Source: Pisaster brevispinus (lineage: Eukaryota > Echinodermata > Asteroidea > Forcipulatida > Asteriidae). From it: a DNA stretch of 64,000 nucleotides. Under the pieces are notes generated by a model. That model was not told the origin of the DNA. It was given only the letters and a program-made list of their open reading frames with translations, and searched no databases. Position 1 is the stretch's first letter. Each line of letters begins with the position of its first letter. The translations under genes were made by a program, and so were the position numbers. The stretch lies in assembly GCA_023634235.1 (NCBI GenBank), contig JAMKCF010000005.1, forward strand, positions 1,527,001 through 1,591,000. Direction: 5' to 3'. Shown piece after piece: positions 1 to 12,925 of this stretch.

Positions 1-3000
1 ATTCTGATTTTGCCCCCAACTTTATGCCTGTTTTTTTACCATGATTTGCACCGCTTGAAGTTTGCTATCGGCTGGCTATTGTTTTTTATTCTCGTGCATA
101 CCACCCAACTTATTTTTATTTAGTATAGCTCCTGATACCCCAAAACAGAATCCTATTAAAAAATGGCAGCTGCTGTTGGATTGGAAAAATCTGTTATCAC
201 AAACATGTATGTATTCTGTGTTGGCATAAAGAGTACATGTAAACTGTGCAGTGTTTTAATCAACTGTGTGTGTAGTATGTAATCAACACATGCATACATT
301 GCAACCTCAGGCTCTGTACGGGTGCCTTCGTAAGTAAGACATTCACACCATTGTGTGAGTGATCACCATAGCCCTACTATGAAAATGAAAGAGTGAACAT
401 GAAAATCTAAACCAACAACTTTTGGCAGATTTTTTATTATATTGAAATTTAAATATTAATCTGTCCCTCACTTTGCTTGTATAAGGGTCTTACATCTAAA
501 ATGTTCCAATTTATAATTTATTTTGCTATAATCTTGTTACTTAGACAGGAAAGATAGTATCCCAATTAACTAAAATTATTTTCATGAAATGTTGAACATG
601 TTTTATGACATTATGCAGTTCAATATGTAATGCGGTGTCCGTCCCGGCCTCACGTCCGTCCCTCACTTTTTAAAACAGGGTCTTGAACATCTCAAATAGA
701 CCCTTTTAACTTTTTTTTCAAATCATATTATTTACACGTATGTAAATGTCAAAAATTATGTTCCTAGATAAACTTTATAAATACTGTTGATTTTATAAAT
801 TAGTCTCATTGTGTCCGTCTCTCACATGAAATTTTGTCTGTCCATCACACTTTTGAAGAGCTCCCTCCACTTTCCTGAGTGTATCCAACTTGAAATTTTT
901 GACAATTCATGAAGCATTGCTATTCATTGTTCATAATTAATACTGAGAATAATTGGTAACATGTTTCAAGTTTCAATAGAATATTTGAAAATGTACAGAG
1001 TGGTAGTGTTTGTCAATTCTATTGACGTCCATCCCTCACGCATATAAAAACGACCCTTGCTTAAAATCTTAAAGTGAATTTCACTTAATAGTACATTGAG
1101 GTTGTGTATTAACATCATTAGCAAGGAAACATACAGGTTCAATTCAGTTTTAATCTGTTATATTTACTAGGGAAATGCATTTGTCTATTGATTTCCATCC
1201 TCAGCGTGAGGGACGGAAGTGGATCACGCTCTATTGGTAATTACACTACTTCCATACTTTTTGAAAGTCAATGTACAAAAACCAACCTATAAAAATTTCA
1301 GCTCATTTCATTGTGTCTTTTACGAGAAAATTTTGAAAATGCATTAAGCATTTTTGTATCCATTATATGTGGAATTTAAGTCTGGAGGACACTTTTGCTT
1401 CTTAAAATCTTAAAGTGAATTGCACTTAATAGTACATTAAGATTGTGTTAATTAACATCATTAGCAAGTAAACATATACATGTAGATTCAATTGTAGGGC
1501 CAATATTTTCCGTTTCAGAAAAGTGCAAATTCCGTTTTTAAAAAACATGAATTCCGTTTCAGACACAATAAATTCTGTTTCATGTTCTTTAATAGATAAA
1601 AGGTTGTTAATTTTTTTTTTAATCAACAGCCGATTCATTTCCGGAGTTGGCAATTTCTTAAATTTTATGCACTGACAGACTCACTCACTGACTGATCACT
1701 GCAACAACAACAAGAAACATGTAACTGCCGTTGCACTGCAGTATCCACATAAACATATTTTTTTTGTCAGCCATTTTGTTTTCGCTTAAGTGTCAAAATG
1801 TTGAAAGTTTATGGTTGATTTTAGACCTTTCCGAGATGAAAAATCAATGTGTATGTTCATATAGAGCATAGGTAAGCTAGTTTGTGTATAATTGTTGATA
1901 AAAGGGAGGGAGAAAATGCAATTTGGGTGAAAAAAACCCTGTAAAGAACGTGCCGTGAATGTGATTATACCCTCCATGTAACGTCCGTGTATTCATTTGC
2001 TATACTTACATCTAGAGTCAACGGTTATGATCTCGTAACTTTTTACGGTCTGATTTCTTAACAAAAAGAAGCTTAATAAAGAATGCAGCACCTTGTTAAG
2101 CTAGCTTGCCTGATCAATTTCAATAGGTTTGGCCTTAATAACAGGAAAAAAACCTAAGGTTTTTGCTGTCTCCTGATTGGCCAGCTCCCTGGCATACGTT
2201 TGATTATTTTAATTTATCTTTGAATACATGAATATAATGCAAGGGGGTCAAGTCTGAGATTGCGAGTTGGGGCGCGTGATAGCTAATCTGTGGGGGCGTT
2301 TTTCGTGGCTGATGCAGAGGAATAACCGCGATGTCAGACTTGAAATCAAGTCTAGTATTCGGATGTAATGTTATTACAGTGATCAATCAATCTGATGCCT
2401 TGTTGAGACCCCTTGTTTTTTAGACTGAATTTGTGTCACCAGTGAATTATTTATATTGAATAGTAGTTTTATGGATAAGGGTTGGTATTTCTTTATATGA
2501 GTAGATAATGATACATTTTTGTGAACAGCAAACATTTCCCCCCCCCCATTATGTCCCTTTCCATGCTCCGTAGTTACAACCCTTGATCTATGAACAACTT
2601 AACAGTATTTTCAGCTTTTGTTAAACAACTTCTTTGGTGAGCCCTTCCTCATTATAAACATTCAATTACCATTTTGACAACTTGAAATCATTGCTGTATT
2701 CCACGAAATATGAAAGAAAAAATAACCTATGAACTCTTTTTGCTGTTTCTTGAATCCACTGACAGCACATTTGCTCGGCAATACAAACTTACACACGTTA
2801 TTGAAAACAAATTGAAGAAATAGAAAATGATCCAAAGAAACCAACAGTAAACGCATAGATAGACGAAGATTATCAATCTTCACCAGTTTGCAGTATGACG
2901 CATTGGTTCTGAATATACAAGGGTGCTGCCAACGGCGAAAAAAAACACTAGTTCAAAAATTGAAATAAGGGGGCTAGTTTTTCCGATCAAATTTCAGCAA

Positions 3001-3639
3001 AATTGCAGTGCAGAAAACTTCAAACTTACGACCAAATAATACCTGAAGACAAAATAAACAAAGATAAAGGGTCAAATTTGTTTTATATTAGTGATTTTGT
3101 TCAAACTAGTTGATCTTTAAAAATGTCTCGCCTTGTTTTCAAACAGCTTAAATAAAATATTTAATATAACTGTACCAAATTTCCATGGAGGGGAGGCCTG
3201 ATAAAGACAAACAATATAGTGCTTATTTTTTACAACGGTCAAGTGATAAAAACTCTGAATGACCGCGTTAAACAGACCCACTGGAAAAGCTCCCTGTTCA
3301 GCGAGCACCAAGTTTTGTTGACTCTGTACAGACAGGGACAAAAGCTGCTGGAATCAGCAGTCTAAATCACTCTGTTTCAATGTTTTTCCAAGGACCAAAT
3401 ATCATGCCTGGCGCTGGTAGTAGGTATACAGTGAAATTTTATTGATTTATTGATTACAGTTTTTTCTTTTTCCAGTGTATGCCCAAATAGTTAGAGTTGG
3501 TTTCCATTATGAGGAGTGTACATTTCTATTAGTTTATTGTTTGCTACAATTTACTTTATTACATGGAAAATTCACTTTAAACAACACCAACAACCCACCA
3601 CCATGATACATCACACAAGCTGTTTTTTCTCTTTTAAAG
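1..3639. other. Gene-poor stretch with degenerate repeats
   Basis: I see no convincing gene here: open frames are short, low in complexity and lack splice context. Two things are visible. A motif like GTCCGTCCCTCAC followed by AGGGTCTT recurs near 463, 651, 810 and 1024 and, inverted, near 1205. A segment of about 85-90 bp near 1060-1145 is repeated near 1401-1490, both copies starting CTTAAAATCTTAAAGTGAAT. These suggest a decayed tandem or transposon-derived sequence. Confidence 0.5.
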
Positions 3640-3788
3640 ATGAGTACCTTAATAGTCTTAAGGTAAACATAAATATTACACTTTTTTCTCTTCTAGATGA
3701 ATTGAATGAAGTTCCAACCTCCTATCTGAGTGTCAGCTCATCCCAACTTCAATTATCTGCTTCAGGGTTACAGGAAGAAACTCTATAG
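3640..3788 (+). CDS. Possible 3'-terminal exon of an unrecognised gene
   Basis: A pyrimidine-rich tract ending in AAAG at 3639 is followed by an open frame beginning DEYLNSLK and ending QLQLSASGLQEETL before a TAG stop. The Ser/Gln/Leu/Glu-rich composition looks more coding-like than the surroundings. A second acceptor-like CTTCTAG at 3696 would allow a 34-nt intron, but the frame is also open straight through. I do not recognise the protein and found no convincing upstream exon, so it may be a chance or decayed exon. Confidence 0.2.
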
Positions 3789-4018
3789 TAAAAATATCTT
3801 GACTTGATGAGGAACGCAAACATTTACATGTCTGAAAATGGTAAATCTTCTTTTAATTTGTTCATAACTTAATATCCGATTGGGATTAGAATCAAGATTA
3901 ACTTAGTCATGATCTGTTCAACAAATTAGTTGATAAAAGAAATATGTATCAAGTAACAAACCATGAGGAAAACTGACAGAGTAAATTTTAATTCAATTTT
4001 TGGGGTGACCAAAGCAAG

Positions 4019-4094
4019 GTTGACTAGAACGAGATTTAAACCTGTAACCTTTGGTAATGTGCAGGCAGTCTAACAATTGAGCTATCTAGCCCTA
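4019..4094 (-). repeat. tRNA-derived SINE head (or tRNA pseudogene)
   Basis: Read on the minus strand the segment begins GGGCTAGATAGCTCAATTG. It has an A-box-like TAGCTCAATTGTTAGA and, after the expected spacing, a B-box-like AGGTTTAAATCTCG, in the layout of a tRNA gene with its pol III internal promoter. The acceptor stem does not pair well and the B box departs from GGTTCGANTCC, so a functional tRNA is unlikely. Known tRNA-derived SINEs of marine invertebrates have this look. The downstream body and tail were not delimited. Confidence 0.6.
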
Positions 4095-4591
4095 ATGTAT
4101 AAGGTATCCCCGTTTTGGATCTTTGTTCTGGGGGAGGGGCAGTCAAAAGTCATTCAACCTTAAAAGCAAGGATACCTTTGGTTTTTGGAACCATTTGATT
4201 GTTTTAATCTTATATAAATGTAGATATATACAATAGAAAACGAACTTGTAAAAACTTCACATTAAAAGGTGGTAGCGTTTTTGAGATATCGCCACAAATC
4301 TGGAATGATAATGTCCACGCAGGCGGAATAATCCGTATTTAGAATACATAAACTAAGAATTGTTTCATGCATGAAACATTTATCAGATTGAATTTGTTTG
4401 AATCTCTTTCTCTAAAACGATATTCCTTAAAAGAAAATCATTTCTCAAATTGTTATACATTATCAACAGCTGCAGTGCTTCATACCAAGTAAGTTTTTAT
4501 GGTCTTTAATTTTTGGTGGACTAACCAAAGGTAATTGGATTTTAAACTGCCATATGAGAAGGGATTATACCCAATCTTACAATGCAACCTG

Positions 4592-4963
4592 GGAATATTC
4601 AATGACTAACTGAACCCAGCGCCAGTATCTGCTCACTGACATCATAACATCTTGAAGAATATGCAAAGATTCACTGAACCCAGCCTCCTGTATCTTGCGT
4701 GAAGGACCTAACAAGGACCAAATTGCTAACCAAATGAGGTAAATTAAACTTTTAATTTATTCCTGTTATTACAAGATTTTAACTGCTCAGAATGTGCAAA
4801 TAAATTGATTACAAAGTATTCAATCATTAAACTAAGTGGTGGGTAGCCAAGTTAGTCAGTACAAAGAGGAAAATAAAATGGAGCACTTTTATGATAAACT
4901 ATTAATAAATAATTGTCTGCATAAGTTTTCGTAGCAACAACTACTTCATCAGATGCAATGAAG
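4592..4963 (+). repeat. 372-bp segment A, first copy
   Basis: Starting GGAATATTCAATGACTAACT and ending just after CAGATGCAATGAAG, this segment is repeated in the same orientation at 6431-6802 with only scattered differences. The two copies bracket the 65-bp array, and segment A itself contains one to two 65-bp-like units at its start, so array growth and the duplication are probably linked. Confidence 0.85.
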
Positions 4964-4964
4964 A

Positions 4965-5059
4965 TTTGTGAAATGTGCACATGCTGCGAGCCGTTCTCAC
5001 GTGAAGCACTTGAATGTGTGTTTGAAATTGCCAGTCAAGAGGGCCAACTGACATCATAA
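4965..5059 (+). repeat. 95-bp segment B, first copy
   Basis: The segment contains GTGCACATGCTGCGAGC and TTCTCACGTGAAGC and recurs at 7171-7265. In the first copy it abuts segment A directly; in the second copy 368 bp separate A' from B'. Either the first copy lost, or the second gained, those 368 bp. Confidence 0.8.
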
Positions 5060-6440
5060 CATCTTGAGGAATATGCAAAGACTCACTGAACCCAGCCTCC
5101 TGTATCTACTCACTGTCATCATAACATCTTGAGGAATATGCAACGACTCACTGAACCCAGCCTCCTGTATCTACTCAATGTCATCATAACATCTTGAGGA
5201 ATATGCAACGACTCACTGAAACCAGCCTCCTGTATCTACTCAATGTCATCATAACATCTCAAGGAATATGCAACGACTCACTGAACCCAGCCTCCTGTAT
5301 CTACTCACTGTCATCATAACATCTTGAGGAATATGCAATGTCTCACTGAACCCAGCCTCCTGTATCTGCTCACTGACATCATAACATCTTGAGGACTATG
5401 CAACGACTCACTGAACCCAGCCTTCTGTATCTGCTCACTGTCATCATAACATCTTGAGGAATATGCAACATCTCACTGAACCCAGCCTCCTGTGTCTGCT
5501 CACTGTCATCATAACATCTTGAGGAATATGCAACGTCTCACTGAACCCAGCCTCCTGTATCTACTCACTGTCATCATAACATCTTGAGGACTATGCAACG
5601 ACTCACTGAACCCAGCCTTCTGTATCTGCTCACTGTCATCATAACATCTTGAGGAATATGCAACGTCTCACTGAACCCAGCCTCCTGTATCTACTCACTG
5701 ACATCATAACATCTTGAGGACTATGCAACGACTCACTGAACCCAGCCTCCTGTATCTGCTCATTGACATCCTGACATCTTAAAGAATATGCAATGACTCA
5801 CTGAACCCAGCCTCCTGTATCTGCTCATTGACATCCTGACATCTTAAAGAATATGCAAAGACTCACTGAACCCAGCCTCCTGTATCTACTCACTGTCATC
5901 ATAACATCTTGAGGAATATGCAACGACTCACTGAACCCAGCCTCCTGTATCTGTTCATTGACATCTTAACATCTTGAGGAATATTCAATGACTCACTGAA
6001 CCCAGCCTCCTGTATCTGCTCATTGACATCCTGACATCTTAAAGAATATGCAATGACTCACTGAACCCAGCCTCCTGTATCTGCTCATTGACATCTTAAC
6101 ATCTTGAGGAATGTGCAACGACTCACTGAACCCAGCCTCCTGTATCTGCTCATTGACATCATAACATCTTGTAATGTGCAATGACTCACTGAACCCAGCC
6201 TCCTGTATCTGCTCATTGACATCTTAACATCTTGAGGGATATGCAACGACTCACTGAATCCAGCCTCCTGTATCTGCTCAACGACATCATAATATCTAGA
6301 GGAATATGCAAAGACTCACTGAACCCAGCCTCCTGTATCTGCTCATTGACATCATAACATCTTGAGGAATTTGCAACAACTCACTGAACCCAGCCTCCAA
6401 TATCTGCTCAATGACATCATAACATCTTGAGGAATATTCA
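5045..6440. repeat. Tandem array of a 65-bp minisatellite
   Basis: The unit contains CATAACATCTTGAGGAATATG and CACTGAACCCAGCCTCC, with about 21 copies in head-to-tail order. Successive CTGAACCCAG words lie at 5086, 5151, 5216 and 5281, giving the 65-bp period. Variant units (CATCCTGACATCTTAAAG) alternate with the main type between 5760 and 6060, suggesting local duplication of pairs. The period is not a multiple of three and there are no unique spacers. Confidence 0.95.
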
Positions 6441-6802
6441 ATGACTAACTGAACCCAGCGCCAGTATCTGCTCACTGACATAACATCTTGAAGAATATGC
6501 AAAGATTCACTGAACCCAGCCTCCTGTATCTGGCGTGAAGGACCTAACAGGGACAAAAATTGCTAACCAAATGAGGTAAATTAAACTTTTAATTTATTCC
6601 TGTTATTACAAGATCTTGACTGTGCTCAGAATGTGCAAATAAATTGATTACAAAGTATTCAATCATTAAACTAAGTGGTGTGTAGCCAAGTTAGTCAGTA
6701 CAAAGAGGAAAATAAAATGGAGCACTTTTATGATAAACTATTAATAAATAATTGTCTGCATAAGTTTTCGTAGCAACAACTACTTCATCAGATGCAATGA
6801 AG
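6431..6802 (+). repeat. 372-bp segment A, second copy
   Basis: This is the direct copy of 4592-4963. Differences include GGACAAAAATTG for GGACCAAATTG and a missing CATCA near 6480. It marks the right edge of the 65-bp array. Confidence 0.85.
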
Positions 6803-7170
6803 AAAAATAACTTCAACCAAGGTTTATTATAAAGTCCAGCACAGTCAAAACAAAGGATGGTAATGAGTCAGTGCTGTAGTGTGACAAAAGCCACGATCTC
6901 TATTTAGTCAACTACCAACACAGTCCAGTAATCATTAAACTAGTCTCTAAGTCAGATGACACAAAATATGCCAAAATGTTATTATTGTCTACTTTTTATA
7001 CAAAGTGAAAAACTGTAGTCCATTCTTTTCAATGTGTCCCACTTGAAATCACTATGGGTAGTTCCCATTAGTCGCCATCTTTACCGGCCAATTGCATTTT
7101 GGCTTGCAGGTGCTTCAAGCGCTGAAATTATTAACCCAGCTGCATGTTCACTTACCAATGATCAATGAGT

Positions 7171-7265
7171 TTTGTGAAATGTGCACATGCTGCGAGCTGT
7201 TCTCACGTGAAGCACTTGAATGTGTGTTTGAAATTGCCAGTCAAGAGGGCCAACTGACATCATAA
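7171..7265 (+). repeat. 95-bp segment B, second copy
   Basis: Direct copy of 4965-5059, starting TTTGTGAAATGTGCACATGC and ending CCAACTGACATCATAA. In the first copy the same CTGACATCATAAC continues straight into the 65-bp array; here it continues into unrelated sequence, so B is the likely source of the array's first unit. Confidence 0.8.
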
Positions 7266-9757
7266 TGCAACCTATCTTTAAATCTGACAATGTATGTGTT
7301 TCAAGTTTATCGCATCTTAACAACATTTTGTTTGTTTATGTTATTCATCTGCAGGTTGTTTGCACTCTGTGTCTGCCCATCCATCAGTTTGAAGTCTTGA
7401 AGTTATTCATCATTGAAAACAAGCTGAAGAACCCAGCCTGCCATTGAAGGTTGAGAAAGCAAGTCCCAGTCATCATTAGTGAAATGAGTTTCGTCATTTC
7501 TACATTGAAATCTTGTTAATCATAGCTGCCAGAGCTTCATGCCAGAGATACAAATTTACACCTACAAATTAAGGTAAGTCAACTTTAAATTTTTCTACTG
7601 GATAGTTATGTAAATAATTTCAAATTTTGTTGGTTCAGCAGAGTATTGATGTACACATCTTGTAATTGAGTCAGGTTACAAATGATGAAGAAGCTTTTAG
7701 TTCTTTGCTATTTCTCTTAGCAGTAGTTCTAAGCCGTTATGAAAGTTGCAACTTGTAATGTTATTTTGACTTCACCAGTTTTATCCAGGATTTCCAAAGT
7801 ACCACCCAAGTCTCCTAACACCAACACGAAAACATTATATTTTGAATATTGTTTTGGAATTGAATTGCTCACTAAATGAAACAAAAGCAACAAACAAACG
7901 ATATTGGCACTGAGGTTCACAGTTCTCTTCTGATTAATTTTGCATGGTAGTCTTCTAGTTGACAGTGTTCAGCCGTCCCCTGTGAGCCATGATAATCCAT
8001 AACTTAAGAATGACCACTTAAGGAGCAACCAGGGCAGCCTTTTTATCTGTCTTAATCCTGGTTTGTCTGACATCAGAATGAGGGTCTGGATGTGGAAAAA
8101 AGGAGATTTTGACTGTTGATTACAGCCACGTTTGTCCCTGTCTGTACCGGTTCATTGAAACAAGACACTTTAAGTGCATGCATGGTGCACGCAGAACAGT
8201 GAGCTTTTCGAGTGGGTCAACACGTCCACCAATTCTTGAACTTGTATCAAGCATATTGTTCTTGGCGTGTTATCACTTGGCCGCTACCGCAATAAAATAT
8301 AATTTATTCTTCATTGGGTCTGCACTGCTATGATCTTGAAAATTCTGCGACAGTGTTAACAAGTCCTTCTGCGTTAAGTGGTTAAACAAATACTTTATTA
8401 ATAACTTAACATGACTTTCACTATTGCTCTTTTAAACAGACTGCTGAAAATCTGCTGTAAATTGTAAAACTGCTGGTTAACCATCTTGGATTGCATCTGC
8501 TAGCTGACATAACTCAAGAAGGAAAATAGAATCCTCAAGAATCTCTTCGTAATGTGTCTTTTTAATGTGATAACTCATGGAGCAAGACATTTACACCCAG
8601 AGTTGAAAATGTAGGAGGCAGGTCTTTTTTATATCTTGTCCTCTGAGTCAACTTAAGGGAACTTATGGAGAGCCCAGCAAGTAGAAACACATACAAGGAT
8701 TGCAGGTCTACTCTTCCAAATAGAGGTAAATGTATCTATTGAGATGTACACATAATTTGAAAAGAACTTAATCAGTTTGAAAAATATGTACAATAAGTTC
8801 TCTTCCTGTTGGTCAGTTTCAACTGGTGAGGGGTAGTGACATTTCTCTCCCAAGTGGCCATGCCAAGAAGTTGGTAACAAAATTTGAAAAAATCCTGGGT
8901 CATGTACAGTGCACAATAAACACACCAATGAAGCAGTGAATGAAGAATGCATCCGTCAATTGACATTGCAGAACATTGAACAATTTTGTTCATTTATCGG
9001 GTACTCTTTCCAATATTTAAACTGGTATTGATTAATAGTAATAGTTGCAAATGTTTAACCACTGTTGAAGATACTGGCATCGTGCTTGGTGTTTAATATT
9101 TGGTCAGTGTTGTATCAGTTTCATGGCGCTGCTTGTAGGTATATACCATGCAAGTCTCGTATGTATTTGAACATTTTGGGGACAACTTTGGTCCCTTATA
9201 CATTTGTTTAACATGTGAAAGAAACAAACTAGTGCACTTTAAGGGTCCTAATGTTAAAATACGCAGGAAACTTGCACAAATGTTTATTGGCAAAGGATGT
9301 TTTTTCAGTAGCACTCTCAGTCAGTTCAAAATGAGACAACATTACCATAAGGCAGTGCAATGTTGTCCAATATAAATTCCAAATTGGCCAAGAGAATTAC
9401 TTTGTATGAACTTTACATGTTCAGAGGACAAACATTAGGACACTTTTGAGAGGTAATAGGTCAATGAAAGGTACTTGTGGCCAACATTGGCCCACCATTG
9501 CCCCAATGTGGTGATGCTGTCTTTAGTGAAGGAACATGCTTCTCAAGAAGTGAGCAGCATGTGCCTTTTTTCTTTGACTTGTAAGAGTCATGATAAGGAG
9601 GTCTGAAATGCTGTAGCCATATTTGTGTGATCAAAATTATTAATAATTTCTTTTTCTTAACCATCCATTCTTTTGTCTCTATATAGGCTCTCTGATCATT
9701 TTCATTCTTCATAACCTTCATATGAACATGGAATCAGTCAGATGCACAGCTGCCACT
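7266..9757. other. Gene-poor interval
   Basis: Nothing firm is seen. An open frame near 7265-7447 crosses an acceptor-like CATCTGCAG at 7354 and ends with LPIHQFEVLKLFII, but it has no recognisable domain. Other frames are low-complexity and overlap on both strands. Confidence 0.4.
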
Positions 9758-9988
9758 TCATCCTGGTGTCATGTCTTCAGTGACAAAACACATCGTTACA
9801 GCCAAATAGCCTGCAAGGATCGGGAATATTGTGAGTTTGAAAACGTTTGGGCCCAATTGTAGAACTTTTGAGTCAGCAAAAGTACGTCCAAGAACAAGAA
9901 CCAGCACAAAGAATGTTGACAACAAGGAATCATGCAAGATCTGATGGAGGAAAAAAGCCAACCATCTAATTGTTGCCATCTTGACCAT
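9758..9988 (-). CDS. Candidate small hydrophobic protein or first exon
   Basis: An ATG-started frame of 76 codons begins within CAAGATGGCAAC, a context often seen at animal start sites. It encodes a strongly hydrophobic stretch (about residues 7-34) and a second one (about residues 52-68), so it would be a small membrane protein with two possible spans. I do not recognise a family, there is no supporting neighbour, and it may be a chance frame. Confidence 0.2.
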   Translation of the reverse strand: MVKMATIRWLAFFLHQILHDSLLSTFFVLVLVLGRTFADSKVLQLGPNVFKLTIFPILAGYLAVTMCFVTEDMTPG

Positions 9989-10069
9989 CTGATGATTACG
10001 TCGAAACCATAAGTGTCTATAAACTGCTTTTTATACTTGGTCTTGGTACAATCAGAACCTACAGCTTAA

Positions 10070-10223
10070 CCCTTTAGAGACTATTCATTTCACTATTTAT
10101 TCAAAAAAACATTTTTTCCCCCACAAATATGAACGGTTTGTCAATTCTAGATATGACTTTAACTATGCCCTCTTTCTGTGAAGGGAAGTAAGTCAATTCT
10201 GGCAGCCGCTGGTCTCTAAATGG
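10070..10223. mobile_element. piggyBac-like MITE flanked by TTAA
   Basis: The element starts CCCTTTAGAGAC and ends GTCTCTAAATGG, an imperfect 12-bp terminal inverted repeat. It is bracketed by TTAA at 10066-10069 and TTAA at 10224-10227. TTAA duplication and CCY termini are hallmarks of the piggyBac superfamily. At 154 bp it has no coding capacity. Confidence 0.75.
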
Positions 10224-10227
10224 TTAA

Positions 10228-12059
10228 TGGTATCATAAGTAAACCAAGTTTGGCAGTTTGGATAACAAATCCAATTAATCCCTTTGTACGTTGTGTGTTG
10301 GTTTGGTAGGATTCTTGCATTTTGACAAAGTGACAAACAAGTTCAGGAACAAATCATTCTTAAGCGACAGTTACAGATGATTAAAGTAATCAGCTTTTTG
10401 GGGGTAGTAAAATATAGAAGATGAAATGGTTTAACAGCAAATAGAAAAATACTTTAATTCAAAAAGCATTTTTAAAAGAATTTTTTGTAAATTATAGAAT
10501 TATGGCTGTGGGGCTGATTTGTCTCTTTGTAAAAACAACAAAATATATGCAGTGTGCAAGATTAACGGAATTTTTAATGACTTAATAACGAATGAAAAGA
10601 AACAAGTGGTAAGTTTCACATTGTTGATGATTAGTTTTCTGTTGGAAAAAAGTGTTCTGGGTAAATGTTGTAATGTGACAGATTTCAATTGTCCAGAATG
10701 TGTGACAACTTTACGACATAGCTGCAGTGGTGAATATGCAAAGTGAAATTTATGACATGCAGTTTAAATATTAGAAATGGCTTGAAGAGGTTTGTTGTAT
10801 TGCAAAATGAAAGAAAGGGCTAAGTTTCAGTCAATCTGCAACAATGAATAATTGAAAGGGGGATGGGGGTTCTGTAAATGGGTTTCTTTAAATGGGTTTC
10901 ATAAAGTAATGATATATAATAATAATGAAGGGGGTGGGATAGTTGGGAACACTGGGGATTCTTTCATTGAAATACGCAAACAAGAAATCTCTTCTGCTTT
11001 ATATTAAGATAATTCTGCCTACATTATTGACATGGAAGCATATTGATCGTTGTAGCTGGGGTATTTGGTTGTTGTACAATCTGCATTGCGGTATTTTCTT
11101 AATAAGCCCAAGCGTACACAGTGCTCAGAAATTTGGAACCATTTTTAATTGAACTTTAAACAGTGATATATATAATATATAATGAAGAAAAATTTCTCTG
11201 AAAGATAGATTGTAACTAATGAGAAGACGCTAAAAAATTGTGAAATACCAAACGTACACTTGGAAATCAAAATGAAGATTCTAGATATGGTGCTTCACAG
11301 AGATGGAACTTCGAAACAGACATTTCATCGTGTCGGTGTAAAACTGTTGAATGTAGCACTTATTTGCATGTTTGAAATTGTCAAAACGTAGTTTTTCGCT
11401 TAAAATAGCCAGGATGTACACACATAAGTATGCCCAGAGATGTAAGTAGTGTAATGAAATAAAGGAAATAAAGAAATTGTATTTGAAGTAATTAGAAAAA
11501 CGCTTAAGTAGATCTTTGTCACTTGAAGATTGTTGGTCACGCAGCATTTTCATCCAATGCTATTTGAATATTACATGCTGGAGAAAACAATGCATATTAC
11601 ACAGTATATGTGTATAATTTGTAGATTTTTTTCGACAAATGACAAAGATAAACTTAAATGTCATATGAAAAAGTAATTAATGGGTGCTTTCGAGTAGATT
11701 CCCCAAGTAAGCTGCTTGTGGAGCGGGTCACTTGAGGCGTCAGCATGAAAAACTTCGGCCTCTTTTATGTTTGTACGTCAGCGGGACACGTTCAGGAAGT
11801 TTGGCACACATCGACTTTGTGAGCGTTAAGTATTTTTTTATATTCAAAAATGAGTACTTTAGTATCAACATTGAAGTTTTACCTTAAGAATAATTAATTG
11901 TTTCCTCGAATGCACACACAGTCTTGCTTTACGGAGAAAGTAAGAGTTATAAGGTTGTAAGTATACTGTAAGTAGACAAATGTAAGAGAAGTGACTGTCA
12001 GGAATTTTGAAAATGTATATAATACAAAGAAGTTGTAAACTTTAACTGACAGTAATATG
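10228..12059. other. AT-rich interval without a recognised gene
   Basis: I see only short overlapping frames. A patch at about 11690-11830 is locally richer in G and C (GAGCGGGTCACTTGAGGC, GTACGTCAGCGGGACACG) and could be an old regulatory or transposon fragment, but no end structure was found. Confidence 0.4.
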
Positions 12060-12550
12060 TAGAATGAAAACAAATACAAGTAGAATTTAGTTTATGTACT
12101 TATATAAATCAAAGAAGTTGTTAACTGCGACAAACAGTAATAAGTAGAATGTAAACAAATGTAAGTGTTATGGGATTATTTATTTGTAAACGGATTTCAA
12201 AATGTATAATGCAGAGCAGTTGTACAATGTAAACAAATGTAAGTAGAATTTAGTTTATGTACTTGTAATCAAAGAACTTGTTAACTGCGACTAACAGTAA
12301 TAAGTAGAATGTGTACGGATTTCAAAATGTATAATGCAGAGCAGTTGTACAATGTAAACAAATGTAAGTAGAATTTAGTTTATGTACTTGTAATCAAAGA
12401 ACTTGTTAACTGCGACTAACAGTAATAAGTAGAATGTGTACGGATTTCAAAATGTATAATGCAGAGCAGTTGTACAATGTAAACAAATGTAAGTAGAATT
12501 TAGTTTATGTACATGAATCAAAGAACTTGCAACTAAACAGTAATAAGTAG
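12060..12550. repeat. 125-bp tandem repeat, about four copies
   Basis: The words GCAGAGCAGTTGTACAATG at 12211, 12336 and 12461 give a 125-bp period. Each unit also holds ATGTAAACAAATGTAAGTAG and CAGTAATAAGTAGAATG. The outer copies are degenerate or truncated. Confidence 0.9.
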
Positions 12551-12555
12551 AATGG

Positions 12556-12693
12556 TCAATGTCTGCACTGATCTATTGTTGCATCCAGGGAGTTGTCGAA
12601 TGAAAAGGCATCCAGTGCATACTTCACATTCTTCAGCACGAGCTCTCCATCTTGTGCCTGTAGTGCAATAGGATCTTTGCTGACCACACCCAT
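12556..12693 (-). CDS. Coding-like 45-residue frame, unrecognised
   Basis: On the minus strand an ATG-started frame encodes MGVVSKDPIALQAQDGELVL and continues to a TGA, with balanced amino acids and codon use unlike the AT-rich surroundings. It sits immediately beside the 125-bp array. I know no family for it. It may be a single exon or a retroposed fragment of a host gene; no splice sites were confirmed. Confidence 0.3.
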   Translation of the reverse strand: MGVVSKDPIALQAQDGELVLKNVKYALDAFSFDNSLDATIDQCRH

Positions 12694-12925
12694 AGTATGC
12701 ACGTACAGTATACTGTAATGTCGAACGCCATTATAGGCCTACCCCGCTCGCGTCTTCTTTTTATCGGACTGAAGAGAGACCCAGTGCATTGGGTTACAGC
12801 TTTTTAGCTTTTGAACAGTTATAAAGACTATTTTGACGAAAGGTTTGATGACATTTCAACGCCAAAAACAAGAGTCTATGCCCATAAAATAAACTTTAAA
12901 AAAACATAAAGAAAGCTACATTGTT

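Noticed and set aside
4019..4094. A functional tRNA gene
   Set aside because: The acceptor arms do not pair and the B box is degenerate; a SINE head fits better.
5045..6440. Resemblance to a CRISPR array
   Set aside because: Units are 65 bp, contiguous and without unique spacers, in an animal-type genome with introns and SINEs.
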